The notes below the pieces were generated by a model. The model worked only from the letters and a program-made list of their open reading frames with translations. It searched no databases and was not told the DNA's origin. A program made the translations under genes and the position numbers. From Nitrosomonas sp. (GTDB lineage Bacteria; Pseudomonadota; Gammaproteobacteria; Burkholderiales; Nitrosomonadaceae), in the NCBI GenBank assembly GCA_019635215.1, contig JAHBZZ010000001.1, forward strand, positions 361,535 through 425,534: a stretch of 64,000 bases of DNA, written 5' to 3'. This document shows, piece after piece, positions 53,635 through 63,462 of the stretch (its first letter is position 1; the number at the start of each line of letters is the position of its first letter).

Positions 53635-54726
53635 ATGAATCCCATCTACAATTTCAGCGCGGGACCCGCAGTATTGCCGCGGGAAGTCCTGCAGCAAGCG
53701 CAAAATGAAATGCTCGACTGGCAGGGCTGCGGCATGTCTGTCATGGAAATGAGTCATCGCGGCAAGGAATTCATGTCCATCATCGAAACGCTGGAAAACG
53801 ATTTACGCGAACTGGCATCCATACCCCGGAATTACAAAATCCTGTTTTTACAGGGTGGTGCTTCCAGTCAGTTTGCCATGGTACCGATGAATTTACTGCG
53901 CGGCAAAAAAAATGCGGACTATATAGTCACCGGCCAGTGGTCCAGCAAAGCCGCTCAGGAAGCGCAGCGCTACTGCACGGTCAACATTGCCGCATCGTCC
54001 GAAAGCGCCAGCTTTACATATGCACCGAAACAGAACACATGGCAGATAAACCAAAGCGCCGCATATCTCCATTACACCACCAACGAAACGATCGGCGGCG
54101 TTGCATTCAATTGGACGCCCGAATTATCGGAAAACAGCGATATTCCTCTGGTTGCCGATATGTCATCTGATATTTTGTCGCGCCCATTGGATGTTTCACG
54201 CTATGGCCTGATTTACGCCGGCGCGCAAAAAAATCTTGGGCCAGCCGGATTGGTACTGGTCATTATCCGCGATGATCTTGCAGGCGACGCATTACCCGGA
54301 ACACCCACTCTATTTGATTATCAGGTGCATATCGACAACGCTTCCATGTACAACACGCCGCCGACCTATGCCATATACATCACCGGACTGGTCATGAAAT
54401 GGCTTAAACAGCAAGGCGGATTGGCCGTAATTGAGCAGATGAACATCCGTAAGGCCGCGATACTGTACGATCTGATTGATAACTGCGATTTTTACCACTG
54501 CCCGGTTGTCCGTTCAGACCGTTCGCGCATGAATATCCCGTTTACGCTCAAAAACGCTGCGCTGGATGCCACTTTTCTCAATCAAACCGAAGCTAACGGA
54601 CTGATTCAGCTCAAAGGGCACCGCTCTGTCGGTGGCATGCGTGCTTCGCTGTATAACGCCATGCCCCTTGAAGGTGTTGTACGGCTGGTTGAATTCATGC
54701 AGGAGTTTGCCGACAAACATGGCTGA
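53635..54726 (+). CDS. serC: Phosphoserine aminotransferase
   Basis: A 363-residue PLP enzyme of serine synthesis, also acting in pyridoxine synthesis. It begins MNPIYNFSAGPAVLPREVL; the PLP lysine is in YAGAQKNLGPAG; FLQGGASSQFAMVPMNL and GHRSVGGMRASLYNAM bind substrate. serA starts 8 bases before its stop, so the two are coupled and supply consecutive steps of the pathway. Confidence 0.97.
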   Translation: MNPIYNFSAGPAVLPREVLQQAQNEMLDWQGCGMSVMEMSHRGKEFMSIIETLENDLRELASIPRNYKILFLQGGASSQFAMVPMNLLRGKKNADYIVTGQWSSKAAQEAQRYCTVNIAASSESASFTYAPKQNTWQINQSAAYLHYTTNETIGGVAFNWTPELSENSDIPLVADMSSDILSRPLDVSRYGLIYAGAQKNLGPAGLVLVIIRDDLAGDALPGTPTLFDYQVHIDNASMYNTPPTYAIYITGLVMKWLKQQGGLAVIEQMNIRKAAILYDLIDNCDFYHCPVVRSDRSRMNIPFTLKNAALDATFLNQTEANGLIQLKGHRSVGGMRASLYNAMPLEGVVRLVEFMQEFADKHG

Positions 54727-55918
54727 TCATCAAAGAAACACCTTCAGAATCCTGACTCTGAATCAGATTTCGCACCTGGGTCTGGAACATTTTCCTAAGG
54801 ATCGCTATCAGGTCGGGCCGGATATCGCCAGACCGGACGCAATTCTGGTACGTTCACACAATATGATTGATATGGACATTCCCGGCGGTGTTCTGGCTAT
54901 CGGGCGTGCAGGGGCAGGTACCAATAACATCCCTGTACAGACCATGAGCCAGCGCGGCGTGCCTGTCTTCAATACACCCGGGGCGAATGCCAATGCTGTC
55001 AAAGAACTGGTAATCGCCGGCCTCCTGATTGCCGCGCGCAATCTGCTGCCCGCATTACATTTTGTCGAAACCCTGCAAGGCAATGACGCAGCACTCCACG
55101 CGCAGGCCGAAAGCGAAAAAAAACGCTTCTCAGGGGTCGAACTGCCAGGGCGCACACTCGGCGTGATCGGCCTGGGACAAATCGGCCGGCTAGTTGCTGA
55201 CGCAGCGCTTAAAATGGGTATGAAAGTTGTCGGCTACGACCCCAATATCACTGTCGAATCCGCCTGGAGCCTATCGGCTGAGGTCAAAAAAGCCAATACA
55301 CTTGAAGCATTACTGCGCCACAGTGATTTTATTACGGTTCACATTCCGTTACTGGATTCGACCCGGCACCTGATTAATGAAAAAAGCATCAGCCTGATGA
55401 AACAGGGCGTTATCCTGCTGAATTTTTCGCGCGACAGTATCGCCAGTGAAGACGCCGTACTCGACGGCATTGCATCCCGGAAAATAAAATATTATGTCTG
55501 TGACTTTCCCAGCCAGAAGTTGCAACACCACGAATCCGTGATTACATTGCCGCATCTGGGCGCATCGACCCAGGAAGCCGAAGAAAACTGCGCCATTATG
55601 GTGGTCAACCAGCTCATCGATTTTTTACAAAACGGAAATATCAAAAACACGGTCAATTTTCCCAATATCGGTATGGAACGCGAATCGCCTTACCGGGTAG
55701 CGATAGCCAACGCCAATGTCCCCAACATCGTCGGACAGATTTCTACCTGCATGGCCGAAGCCGGTCTCAATATCCACAATATGGTCAACAAATCCCGAGG
55801 TGAAATGGCTTATACACTGGTCGATGTGGACAGCCCCGTTCCACACAAAGTCATAGAAGCGATTGCTTTGATCTCGGGCGTGCTATCCGTACGCTATGTG
55901 CCCTTCCCGATTCAATAA
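54719..55918 (+). CDS. serA: D-3-phosphoglycerate dehydrogenase
   Basis: A 399-residue enzyme giving 3-phosphohydroxypyruvate, the SerC substrate. The NAD-binding segment is LGVIGLGQIGRLVADAALKM; the catalytic His is in LPHLGASTQEAEENCA; an ACT domain (about 325-399, VGQISTCMAEAGLNIHNM) likely gives serine feedback. The ATG at 54719 is chosen over an open frame from 54632, which lies inside serC and adds unrelated residues. Order serC-serA-pheA-hisC-tyrA follows. Confidence 0.95.
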   Translation: MADHQRNTFRILTLNQISHLGLEHFPKDRYQVGPDIARPDAILVRSHNMIDMDIPGGVLAIGRAGAGTNNIPVQTMSQRGVPVFNTPGANANAVKELVIAGLLIAARNLLPALHFVETLQGNDAALHAQAESEKKRFSGVELPGRTLGVIGLGQIGRLVADAALKMGMKVVGYDPNITVESAWSLSAEVKKANTLEALLRHSDFITVHIPLLDSTRHLINEKSISLMKQGVILLNFSRDSIASEDAVLDGIASRKIKYYVCDFPSQKLQHHESVITLPHLGASTQEAEENCAIMVVNQLIDFLQNGNIKNTVNFPNIGMERESPYRVAIANANVPNIVGQISTCMAEAGLNIHNMVNKSRGEMAYTLVDVDSPVPHKVIEAIALISGVLSVRYVPFPIQ

Positions 55919-55930
55919 ACATTTAACGCT

Positions 55931-57001
55931 ATGAATGAGCAATTAAAACAATTACGCGACAAGATTGACGGTATCGACAGCGAAATACTCAGACTGCTCA
56001 ATAAGCGCGCGGAATGTGCCCAGCAAATTGGTTTAGTCAAAAAAAGCGGCATTATCTACCGCCCCGAACGCGAAGCCCAGATATTAACCCGGATGCAGCA
56101 GGAAAATCCGGGGCCGCTGGATAATACGCGCATCGTCCAGCTCTTTACCGAAATCATGTCGATATGCCGTGCACTGGAAAAGCCGATGACAATTGCCTGC
56201 CTGGGTCCCCAGGGTACATTTTCCGAAGAAGCCGCCATCAAACGTTTCGGCAGCGCAATAACAACGTTGCCTTGCGATTCAATCGACGCAGTATTTCGCA
56301 GTGTCGAATCCGGCAATGCAGGTTATGGCGTCGTGCCCGTAGAGAATTCAACCGAAGGCGCAGTTGGCCGCACACTGGATCTGCTGTTACAAACATCGCT
56401 GACCGTCTGCGGCGAAATTCAATTACCGGTGCATCAATCATTAATGGCACAGCAAGCCGATGTGACGCAGATCGATAAAATTTACTCGCACCCACAATCG
56501 TTTGCGCAATGCCACCACTGGCTGCAAGCCAATTTGCCGACCCTGTCCAACAGGCATTATATCAATGCAGGCAGCAATGCCGATGCCGCCCGCCTTGCCG
56601 CGCAAGACAAAAACGCCGCGGCAATCGCCGGAAAAAGAGCCGCTGAACTCTATGGACTGATAATCTGCGCCGAAAATATCGAGGATGACTCGAAAAATAC
56701 AACCCGTTTCCTGGTGCTCGGTACGCAGCGCGTCGAATCATCCGGCAGAGACAAAACATCGTTGATTATATCCACCGGCAATTATGCGGGCGCCATTCAT
56801 AAATTACTGACACCGTTTGCAGAACATGGCGTCAGCATGACCCGGCTCGAATCGCGCCCCTCGCGCATCAATCTCTGGCAATATGTTTTTTTTATTGATA
56901 TCGAAGGCCACCGGAACGACAGCAATGTCACTGCCGCACTCAAGGAACTGAACGAAAAAGCAAGCTTCCTGAAAATACTCGGATCCTATCCTGTCACATG
57001 A
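55931..57001 (+). CDS. pheA: Bifunctional chorismate mutase / prephenate dehydratase (P-protein)
   Basis: A 356-residue enzyme of phenylalanine synthesis. The AroQ mutase domain (about 1-90) has LRDKIDGIDSEILRLLNKRA; the dehydratase domain has ACLGPQGTFSEEAAIKRFG and the TR motif NTTRFLVLG; the ACT domain has LTRLESRPSR-type text (MTRLESRPSR), the phenylalanine-binding ESRP site. It starts 12 bases after serA. Confidence 0.97.
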   Translation: MNEQLKQLRDKIDGIDSEILRLLNKRAECAQQIGLVKKSGIIYRPEREAQILTRMQQENPGPLDNTRIVQLFTEIMSICRALEKPMTIACLGPQGTFSEEAAIKRFGSAITTLPCDSIDAVFRSVESGNAGYGVVPVENSTEGAVGRTLDLLLQTSLTVCGEIQLPVHQSLMAQQADVTQIDKIYSHPQSFAQCHHWLQANLPTLSNRHYINAGSNADAARLAAQDKNAAAIAGKRAAELYGLIICAENIEDDSKNTTRFLVLGTQRVESSGRDKTSLIISTGNYAGAIHKLLTPFAEHGVSMTRLESRPSRINLWQYVFFIDIEGHRNDSNVTAALKELNEKASFLKILGSYPVT

Positions 57002-57105
57002 CCTGATTCACGGCATGACAATCCCGGTCATCCGTTACATCAAAGCAAAAATACGCAATAAAAATTGATCCAAACATTTTCAATCATTGATAAGACAAAA
57101 CAATT

Positions 57106-58224
57106 ATGAATCTCTGTGATTTCGCACCGGAATACATCCGCGCCATACAACCTTACCAACCCGGCAAGCCGATATCGGAACTCGCCAGGGAAATGGGACT
57201 GGACGAAGGCAATATCATTAAACTGGCTTCGAACGAAAATCCGCTCGGCGCCAGCCCGCTGGCACTAGAGGCTATGATTCAGGCATTGCACGACATTGCC
57301 CGCTATCCCGACGGCAGTGGATTCGAATTGAAACAGGCATTATCGAAGCTATATGGCATCGGCAGCGAACAAATCGTACTTGGCAACGGCTCCAACGATG
57401 TATTGGATTTGGCTGCCCGCGTTTTCCTGAAACCGGGCGCAACCGCCATTTACTCGCAACACGCCTTCGCGGTATATCCGTTGGTCACGCAAGCCATTGG
57501 CGCCGAAGGCATCTCGGTGCCTGCGCGAGACTACGGACATGATCTTCCAGCGATGCTTGATGCCATCACGCCGGAAACACGCATGGTTTTCATTGCCAGC
57601 CCCAACAATCCGACCGGCACGCTCTCCAATCCCAATGATCTGCTGCGTTTCATCGAACGTGTATCGCGCGACGTCCTCGTCGTACTGGACGAGGCCTATC
57701 ATGAATACCTACCCGCGGCCAACAGACCGGACAGTATCAGCTGGCTAAAGCAGTTCCCCAATCTGGTGATCACACGGACATTTTCCAAAATCTATGGACT
57801 GGCTGGCGTGCGCGTCGGTTTTGGACTCGCACACCCCGAGATCGCCAATCTCATGAATCGTGTACGCCAACCATTTAACGTCAGCAGCATCGGGCTGATC
57901 GGCGCGCTGGCAGCGCTGGAGGATACTGAATTCGTCCAACGTGCGTATGCGCTGAATCGTTCGGGCATGCTGCAAATGACCGATGGTTTTCGCAAACTGG
58001 GCGTAGAATACATTCCGTCTTACGGCAATTTCATCAGCTTTAGAATCAAAGGTGATGCGATCAGCACACAGAAAATTTATCAAAACCTGTTACGGCAAGG
58101 TGTCATTGTCCGTCCGCTGGGCATCTATGAAATGCCCCAGCATTTACGTGTCAGCATAGGATTGGAACATGAGAATCAACGATTCTTGGAATCACTCGAA
58201 TACGCACTGGGAGAAATAGCGTGA
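57106..58224 (+). CDS. hisC: Histidinol-phosphate / aromatic aminotransferase
   Basis: A 372-residue class II PLP aminotransferase. Position inside a pheA-tyrA cluster suggests it works on aromatic keto acids as well as, or instead of, imidazole acetol phosphate. [19 protein letters not shown] is the N-terminal substrate motif; the PLP lysine is in [18 protein letters not shown]. It ends in a GTGA overlap with the next small reading frame. No other his gene is in view. Confidence 0.95.
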   Translation: MNLCDFAPEYIRAIQPYQPGKPISELAREMGLDEGNIIKLASNENPLGASPLALEAMIQALHDIARYPDGSGFELKQALSKLYGIGSEQIVLGNGSNDVLDLAARVFLKPGATAIYSQHAFAVYPLVTQAIGAEGISVPARDYGHDLPAMLDAITPETRMVFIASPNNPTGTLSNPNDLLRFIERVSRDVLVVLDEAYHEYLPAANRPDSISWLKQFPNLVITRTFSKIYGLAGVRVGFGLAHPEIANLMNRVRQPFNVSSIGLIGALAALEDTEFVQRAYALNRSGMLQMTDGFRKLGVEYIPSYGNFISFRIKGDAISTQKIYQNLLRQGVIVRPLGIYEMPQHLRVSIGLEHENQRFLESLEYALGEIA

Positions 58225-58385
58225 TTATCGTTATGAACAAAAATGTTACCGAAGCACAAATCGGTAACATTGTAAAAAAAGCCCAGGATCTAGGCCACGA
58301 AATCAACCTTCAGGACGCCGTCATCAATATGTGCGGTATTCCGGCCGGCGGCAATCAGATCCAGATCATCGGCCTCAGCTTTTAA
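58221..58385 (+). CDS. 54-residue stand-alone piece resembling the DAHP synthase regulatory domain
   Basis: Reads from GTG 58221 (overlapping the hisC stop as GTGA) to TAA 58383-58385. It begins [20 protein letters not shown], close to the ferredoxin-like N-terminal regulatory domain of type I-beta DAHP synthases (Thermotoga AroF begins MIVVLKPGSTEEDIRKVV). The second half is diverged and ends [10 protein letters not shown], where full enzymes read an RTVIGIIGD-like strand. The catalytic barrel of about 260 residues is absent; tyrA starts 10 bases later. In several betaproteobacteria a full DAHP synthase gene occupies this slot, so this is a remnant or a free regulatory domain. Confidence 0.65.
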   Translation: MIIVMNKNVTEAQIGNIVKKAQDLGHEINLQDAVINMCGIPAGGNQIQIIGLSF

Positions 58386-58395
58386 CTATAATCGC

Positions 58396-59289
58396 ATGCA
58401 TCCCCTTCCCGTGATGCTTGACAGGCTGGTGGTTATCGGTGTCGGACTGATCGGCGGCTCGTTTGCGCTGGCATTGCGCAAAACCGGTGCGGTACGTCAT
58501 ATTACCGGTGTCGGACGCAGTCACGAAAACATGCGACATGCACTGGAACGCGGCATCATTGATGAAATCGCACCCGACATAGTATCCGCCTTGCATCTGG
58601 CTGATTTTGTGCTGCTCGCCATGCCGGTCGGCCAGACCGAAAACATCATGACGCAGATCGCACCGCACCTGCAACCTGACACCATTGTCTCCGATGCGGG
58701 CAGCACCAAACAGGATGTCGTTACGGCCGCACGTCGTCATCTCTGCGGGAACCTAAAAAACTTCGTGCCCGGCCACCCGATTGCGGGTGCTGAACAAAGT
58801 GGCGTCCTCGCCGCACAGGGTGACCTGTACGCAGGGAAACATGTCATTCTTACCCCCCTCGAAGAAACCCGCACTGATGCCGTTGAAACAACTGTCGCAC
58901 TATGGCGGGCCTGTGGCGCAAAAGTCTCGCACATGCCGGTTGACGAGCATGACCGGATTCTCGCCGCCACCAGCCACCTGCCACATATGCTGGCATTTAC
59001 GCTCATGAATCATCTATGCAAAAGCACGGATACTCCCGAAAACCTGCTGCGCTTCGCGGGCAGCGGCTTCCGCGATTTTACCCGTATTGCTAGCAGTTCC
59101 CCCGAAATGTGGCGCGACATCTGCCTCGCCAATCGCAGCGCCCTGATCGGACAAATGACTGCGTATCAGCATGAATTGAATATTTTAATGAACATTCTGG
59201 AAAATGGAGATGGGGAAGCATTGCAAAAAGCATTTTCGCAAGCCCGGCGCATGCGGGAGGACTGGCTAAACCGCCAGGATCAATCGTAA
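58396..59289 (+). CDS. tyrA: Prephenate dehydrogenase
   Basis: A 297-residue enzyme oxidising prephenate (or arogenate) toward tyrosine. The nucleotide-binding motif VIGVGLIGGSFALALRKTG is N-terminal; GHPIAGAEQSGVLAA and SHLPHMLAF are the substrate/catalytic segments. The start may be 58396 or ATG 58414. It has no chorismate mutase or ACT domain. In relatives aroA-cmk-rpsA follow; here a 289-base gap and a porin do, so synteny breaks at 59289. Confidence 0.93.
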   Translation: MHPLPVMLDRLVVIGVGLIGGSFALALRKTGAVRHITGVGRSHENMRHALERGIIDEIAPDIVSALHLADFVLLAMPVGQTENIMTQIAPHLQPDTIVSDAGSTKQDVVTAARRHLCGNLKNFVPGHPIAGAEQSGVLAAQGDLYAGKHVILTPLEETRTDAVETTVALWRACGAKVSHMPVDEHDRILAATSHLPHMLAFTLMNHLCKSTDTPENLLRFAGSGFRDFTRIASSSPEMWRDICLANRSALIGQMTAYQHELNILMNILENGDGEALQKAFSQARRMREDWLNRQDQS

Positions 59290-59578
59290 GAAAAAAGCAC
59301 CCTGGTAAAGCAGAGAATCCGTTAAACCATCATCGTTGACCGATACCAGACAACATATCTTATTTCGATTAGCCATCTTTGATACAAATCGTTAGAATCT
59401 GAATCTTACAATCGCGACATACGCTCAATGACATGATACACAATAAATTCACACAAATCCCGTCAGCCCCCAATCCACTCAAGAAAGTTAGTTTCATGTA
59501 TTAAAAGAATATCAGGAGATCCCAAGGATCGAATCAGATACTGCCCATTGACAGACGAATCCTTATCATCATGCAAAA
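59290..59578. other. tyrA-porin spacer, no gene seen
   Basis: A 289-base AT-rich spacer marking the border between the aromatic amino-acid cluster and the accessory genes. I see no aroA remnant, tRNA, terminator with T tract, or mobile-element end. Confidence 0.5.
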
Positions 59579-60922
59579 ATGAAACTGCACAAATGGCTAT
59601 TATGCGCCCTGGCAGGTAGCGCGTTATTTTTCGACACCCATTCAATTACGCTTTATGCCGGCAATCTGAAAAATTTTATTGACGAAACCCGAATAAAATT
59701 GGGCGGTTGGATTAATGGCGGCGCAACCTTCAATCCCAGTCAGACTAACGGATATAACGGTCCCGTTATTTTTGCCGATCAGGCGAACCAATTCCAGCTC
59801 AATCAATTCAATTTATTTGTACAGCGCCCTGTAGTTTCCACAGGCCAGACCTGGGATTTTGGCGGACGCGTCGACTTTATGTTTGGAACGGATGCCATTT
59901 TTACTCAGGCTTTCGGCGTTCCCACTTTTGATGTGAATTCCGGAGAGCCTCGCAGCAGAAGCAACTGGGATCTGGATCTGTGCTGCGCATCTACGCGCAC
60001 CTACGGTATCGCACTGCCGCAGACTTACCTGGAGGTTTATGCCCCTATTGGAAACGGACTCAATATCAAAATTGGTCATTTTTACACACCAACAGGCTTT
60101 GAAACAGTACCTGCGCCCGACAATTTTTTTTACACACGCGCCTATACCTTGAATGTCGGTGAACCCTTCACCCATACCGGCCTACTGGCAAACTACACCG
60201 TCAACAAGAATTGGCTCATTTTAGGCGGCGCACTAACCGGCAGTGCCACAGGTGGCTGGGATGCCGGATGGGACAAGGAACTGGGAAACTGGAGCGGCAT
60301 TGCAGGATTCACCTGGAACAGTGACAATCAGGCAACCTCAGTGCATATTTCAGGTACGTACAGTGAGACTTCCACACGCAGTAGCGAACCTTTCTGGTTC
60401 TATAACATAGTATTTAAACAAAAAATAAATTCAAGAACACTGCTCGTTCTACACCATGTATACGGTATGGCCGGCGGGGTTTTATTGAACAATCTGAAAT
60501 ACACCAATACGATAAAAGACGCCACATGGATGAGTTTTGTCGCACACTTGTATTATGATCTGACGGATAATGTGTCGGCGGGCATCCGGGGCGAATGGTT
60601 CCGTGACGCGGATGGCTTCCGTAATCCGTCTCCCTTCCGCATCGCTGCAGCCACCAACATCGTTAACGGCAACGCCATCAGTTATGCCGGCGATATTAAC
60701 AGTGTCACCATTACACCCGCCGATTATTATGCATTGACGATGGGTCTAAACTGGAAAGCCGCCAAAACGCTGAAATTGAAATGGGATGCTATCAAGAAAC
60801 TCGATGTTCGCCCGAACATCCGCTACGACAGAGTTGATGCTTATCAGGCTGCTGCTTACAGGCCATTTGCCGGCAATAAGGACCAAATCCTGTTTTCACT
60901 GGATTTCGTATTACCGTTCTGA
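59579..60922 (+). CDS. Outer-membrane beta-barrel porin, BBP2 (OmpL-like porin-2) type
   Basis: A 447-residue predicted outer-membrane protein. The N-terminus is a signal peptide (MKLHKWLLCALAGSALFF, then DTHS). The mature part alternates aromatic/hydrophobic strands typical of barrels and has BBP2-like text: LGGWINGGATFNPS, QFQLNQFNLFVQRPV, QTYLEVYAPIGNGLNIKIGHF and GEPFTHTGLLANY. It ends with phenylalanine (FSLDFVLPF), the BAM signal. No ribosome binding site is obvious. Substrate unknown. Confidence 0.82.
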   Translation: MKLHKWLLCALAGSALFFDTHSITLYAGNLKNFIDETRIKLGGWINGGATFNPSQTNGYNGPVIFADQANQFQLNQFNLFVQRPVVSTGQTWDFGGRVDFMFGTDAIFTQAFGVPTFDVNSGEPRSRSNWDLDLCCASTRTYGIALPQTYLEVYAPIGNGLNIKIGHFYTPTGFETVPAPDNFFYTRAYTLNVGEPFTHTGLLANYTVNKNWLILGGALTGSATGGWDAGWDKELGNWSGIAGFTWNSDNQATSVHISGTYSETSTRSSEPFWFYNIVFKQKINSRTLLVLHHVYGMAGGVLLNNLKYTNTIKDATWMSFVAHLYYDLTDNVSAGIRGEWFRDADGFRNPSPFRIAAATNIVNGNAISYAGDINSVTITPADYYALTMGLNWKAAKTLKLKWDAIKKLDVRPNIRYDRVDAYQAAAYRPFAGNKDQILFSLDFVLPF

Positions 60923-61009
60923 TGGTCTCGGTTTAAAACTGAAAAAGCGAAACAGTCAACGCATAAGAACGGTCTCCGAATATAAACTCGATCACTATCC
61001 GCTTTCTTA

Positions 61010-61432
61010 TCAGAGTTCTGCGCCTGGATATTCCGGATCTGCCGCCGTGAAGTCACGCTCCAGATCAATATCTGTTTGATTGATCCGGTTTTTCTGCTCA
61101 TTCGCCATTCTCCTGTGAAGATCAACATGACGCAGGCTTTCTTCCAGAATTTTCTCGTATCTGCGAATATTGGCGGAAGAATGTGAACGAAGATCCTGAC
61201 CTTGCCAGCCAAAATAATAAGGATGCACTTCGCATTCTTCGAGCAGTTTTTTATTCTCTTGCAGCTTTACTTTCGCTTCCCCGGCTAAATCGCCATAATA
61301 CCTGACCAAGGCATCATGATCGTGATGTGCAATCCCTGCCTCACTCATAACAGGCGGATGCAATTGTGCGCAGGAAGTTAACAAAGTAAGCATCAACGCA
61401 GGCAACAGCACTGAAAATTGTAATGCTTTCAT
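61010..61432 (-). CDS. Putative lipoprotein of unknown function
   Basis: A 140-residue protein. The ATG at 61432 is preceded by GGGAGGG and starts a lipoprotein signal MKALQFSVLLPALMLTLLTS followed by the acylated Cys. The mature part is rich in charged helices (DLAGEAKVKLQENKKLLEE, YEKILEESLRHVDLHRRMAN) and has an HHDHDA stretch that might bind metal. It converges with the porin gene. I do not recognise the family. Confidence 0.7.
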   Translation of the reverse strand: MKALQFSVLLPALMLTLLTSCAQLHPPVMSEAGIAHHDHDALVRYYGDLAGEAKVKLQENKKLLEECEVHPYYFGWQGQDLRSHSSANIRRYEKILEESLRHVDLHRRMANEQKNRINQTDIDLERDFTAADPEYPGAEL

Positions 61433-61530
61433 GATAGATACCCTCCCAACATTAACCAGCAACGTTATCGTAATTTAATCAGATCGGTGTGTATATTGGG
61501 GAAACTCTTGTTTTTTTCTAAAGGAAACCA

Positions 61531-61779
61531 TTAGAACACCTTGGATCCACTTTGGGAGACAATCTCTAAACTGCGCATTTCACTTTCAACAATATCGTAA
61601 AACTCAGATAAACTGATTACAATCGATAGAGACGTAGCCATCATCATTTCGCTGTAAAGTTTTGTCCGTTCGTAAGAAGGAAGGAATTGGCAAACGATAT
61701 CACGATCAGTTGTGGTAATCATACCGTGGAGCAACTCTTTAAAATTGAACCATTTTATGTAGCGCAGGCTATAAAACAA
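61531..61779 (-). CDS. Doubtful small reading frame
   Basis: An open frame of 82 codons starting at TTG 61779, with an internal ATG at 61722. It matches no family I know, has no ribosome binding site and faces away from the broken porin gene. The surrounding gap 61433-61781 holds nothing else I can support. Listed for completeness only. Confidence 0.2.
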   Translation of the reverse strand: MFYSLRYIKWFNFKELLHGMITTTDRDIVCQFLPSYERTKLYSEMMMATSLSIVISLSEFYDIVESEMRSLEIVSQSGSKVF

Positions 61780-61781
61780 CA

Positions 61782-63270
61782 GTGATTAAGTTATTGGATA
61801 AGAGAGGTGCCGTCATGTTTGCTGGCATCGTTTTGTCCGGAACTGAAGCATTGTCTATTCCTGCTGGTGAGGCTCAAGGGTTGCCGCCTGCTGTAAAAAC
61901 AATCGCTACCCAAAGAGATGGAGCGACAGTATCCGTTACCCCACCATTCAAGTCACTGCGTTACGATGAAGATTATCGGTATCTTCGCCTTCCAATCGTC
62001 ATACTGATTTTTGGGATCCCATTAAATATATCCCCCTTAGTGATCAGAAAAACTGGTTTTTCTCAGTCGGCGGTGAAATGCGGCAGCGATACGAGTTCTA
62101 CCATAACCCCAACTTCGGGAGTGGTCCGTCGAATAACCGGGGAAACAACGACTATCTGCTGCAGCGCTATTTTCTGCATAGTGACCTGCACCTGGGGGCG
62201 CATTTGCGCTTTTTCGGCCAGTTTATGTCAAGCCTTGAACATGGCCGTATCGGTGGGCCACGACCAGAAGTGGATCGCAATGTATTCGATGCGCATCAGG
62301 GATTTATGGATATAGTTATTCCGTTCACTGAGGGTATGTCGGCTATCTGGCGGCTGGGGCGGCAGGAATTTGAATACGGTTCGGGCCGGTTTATTTCCGC
62401 GCGTGAAGTACCGAATACACGCCGCTCATTCGATGCGGCCCGGGTACTCTTCCGCGTAGACAAATGGGCAATCGATGGATTCTGGGGTAAACCGGTACGC
62501 AACCGTGTCCGGGCATTCGATGACGATCCGGATCCGAATAAATCCCTGTGGGGTGTTTATGCCATTCGTCGGCATTCGCTTTTACCGGATGGGCATACCG
62601 ACCTCTCTATTACTTCGGTTTTGAGAACAAGCAAGGCGTGTTTGCTCAGGGTACCGCACACGAAGTGCGTCATACGCTTGGCACCCGGTTGTGGGGACAG
62701 CCATTGCCATGGGAATACAACGTTGAACTGATCTGGCAGTTCGGCCGGTTTGGAAGTGGAAACATTGACGCATGGGCGGTAGCCACCAATATGCACTATA
62801 GCCTGAGCGATTTACCATTTTGCCCCCAGCTGGGGCTGACACTGGACATCACCAGCGGCGACCGCAATCCAGACTCGGCTAATCTCCAGACATATAATCC
62901 GCTCTTTCCAACCGGAGCCTATTTTAACCTGGCGGATCTGCTCGGGCCGTCGAATTTTATTCATGTGCATCCTTCTGTAGATTTCTATTTTGGTACGAAG
63001 CTCAGAATGACGCTGGATTGGGTGTTCTTCTGGCGAGAAAGCACCCATGATGGACTCTATTCGATTGCGACTTTACCCATCCGATCGGTGCAAATCAATC
63101 GAGGACGATTTTCAGGCAGCTCTCCCGCTGTAACGATGTCCTGGAATGTGAGCCGGCACATCACGATGCTGGCCAGTTATGTCCACTTTTTTCCGGGCCC
63201 CTCCTTTGACACGGATCCGGGAAATAACTCGGTTGATTATTTCACGGCTTGGCTGACCTATAAATTCTAA
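61782..63270 (+). pseudogene. Alginate-export-family outer-membrane porin, two frameshifts
   Basis: Three reading frames together encode one Alginate_exp protein: N-terminal part to about 61996 (YDEDYRYLRLP), middle to about 62605 (HTDFWDPIKYIPLSDQKNWF, YLLQRYFLHSDLHLG, RRSFDAARVLFRVD, LWGVYAIRRHS), and C-terminal part (YYFGFENKQGVF, TLGTRLWGQPLPWEYN, ITSGDRNPDSANL, FTAWLTYKF). The first break near 61998-62003 fits loss of one base; the second at CTCTCT (62603-62608) fits a gained TC. The start is GTG 61782 or ATG 61815, the latter with AGAGAGG upstream. Could also be two sequencing errors. Family members move anionic polysaccharides or other small solutes. Confidence 0.85.
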
Positions 63271-63462
63271 TTAAAAATAAGCTAGTCAGTTTACTGACAG
63301 CGGCGTATGCTTTGAACAAAGTATCTGAATTGTTATCTGCTTGGTTAAGCACTCATCAGTGTTGAAACAGAGAAGGGTTTGATATCAGCTGCGATGATGG
63401 TCACATTTTCTCATCATTTCTTCTGTCTCTGAATCCAAGGAAGAATCAAAGGAGATTTATTC

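Noticed and set aside
59463-59645. 60-codon minus-strand frame before the porin
   Set aside because: Runs into the porin signal-peptide coding region on the other strand and shows no protein-like features.
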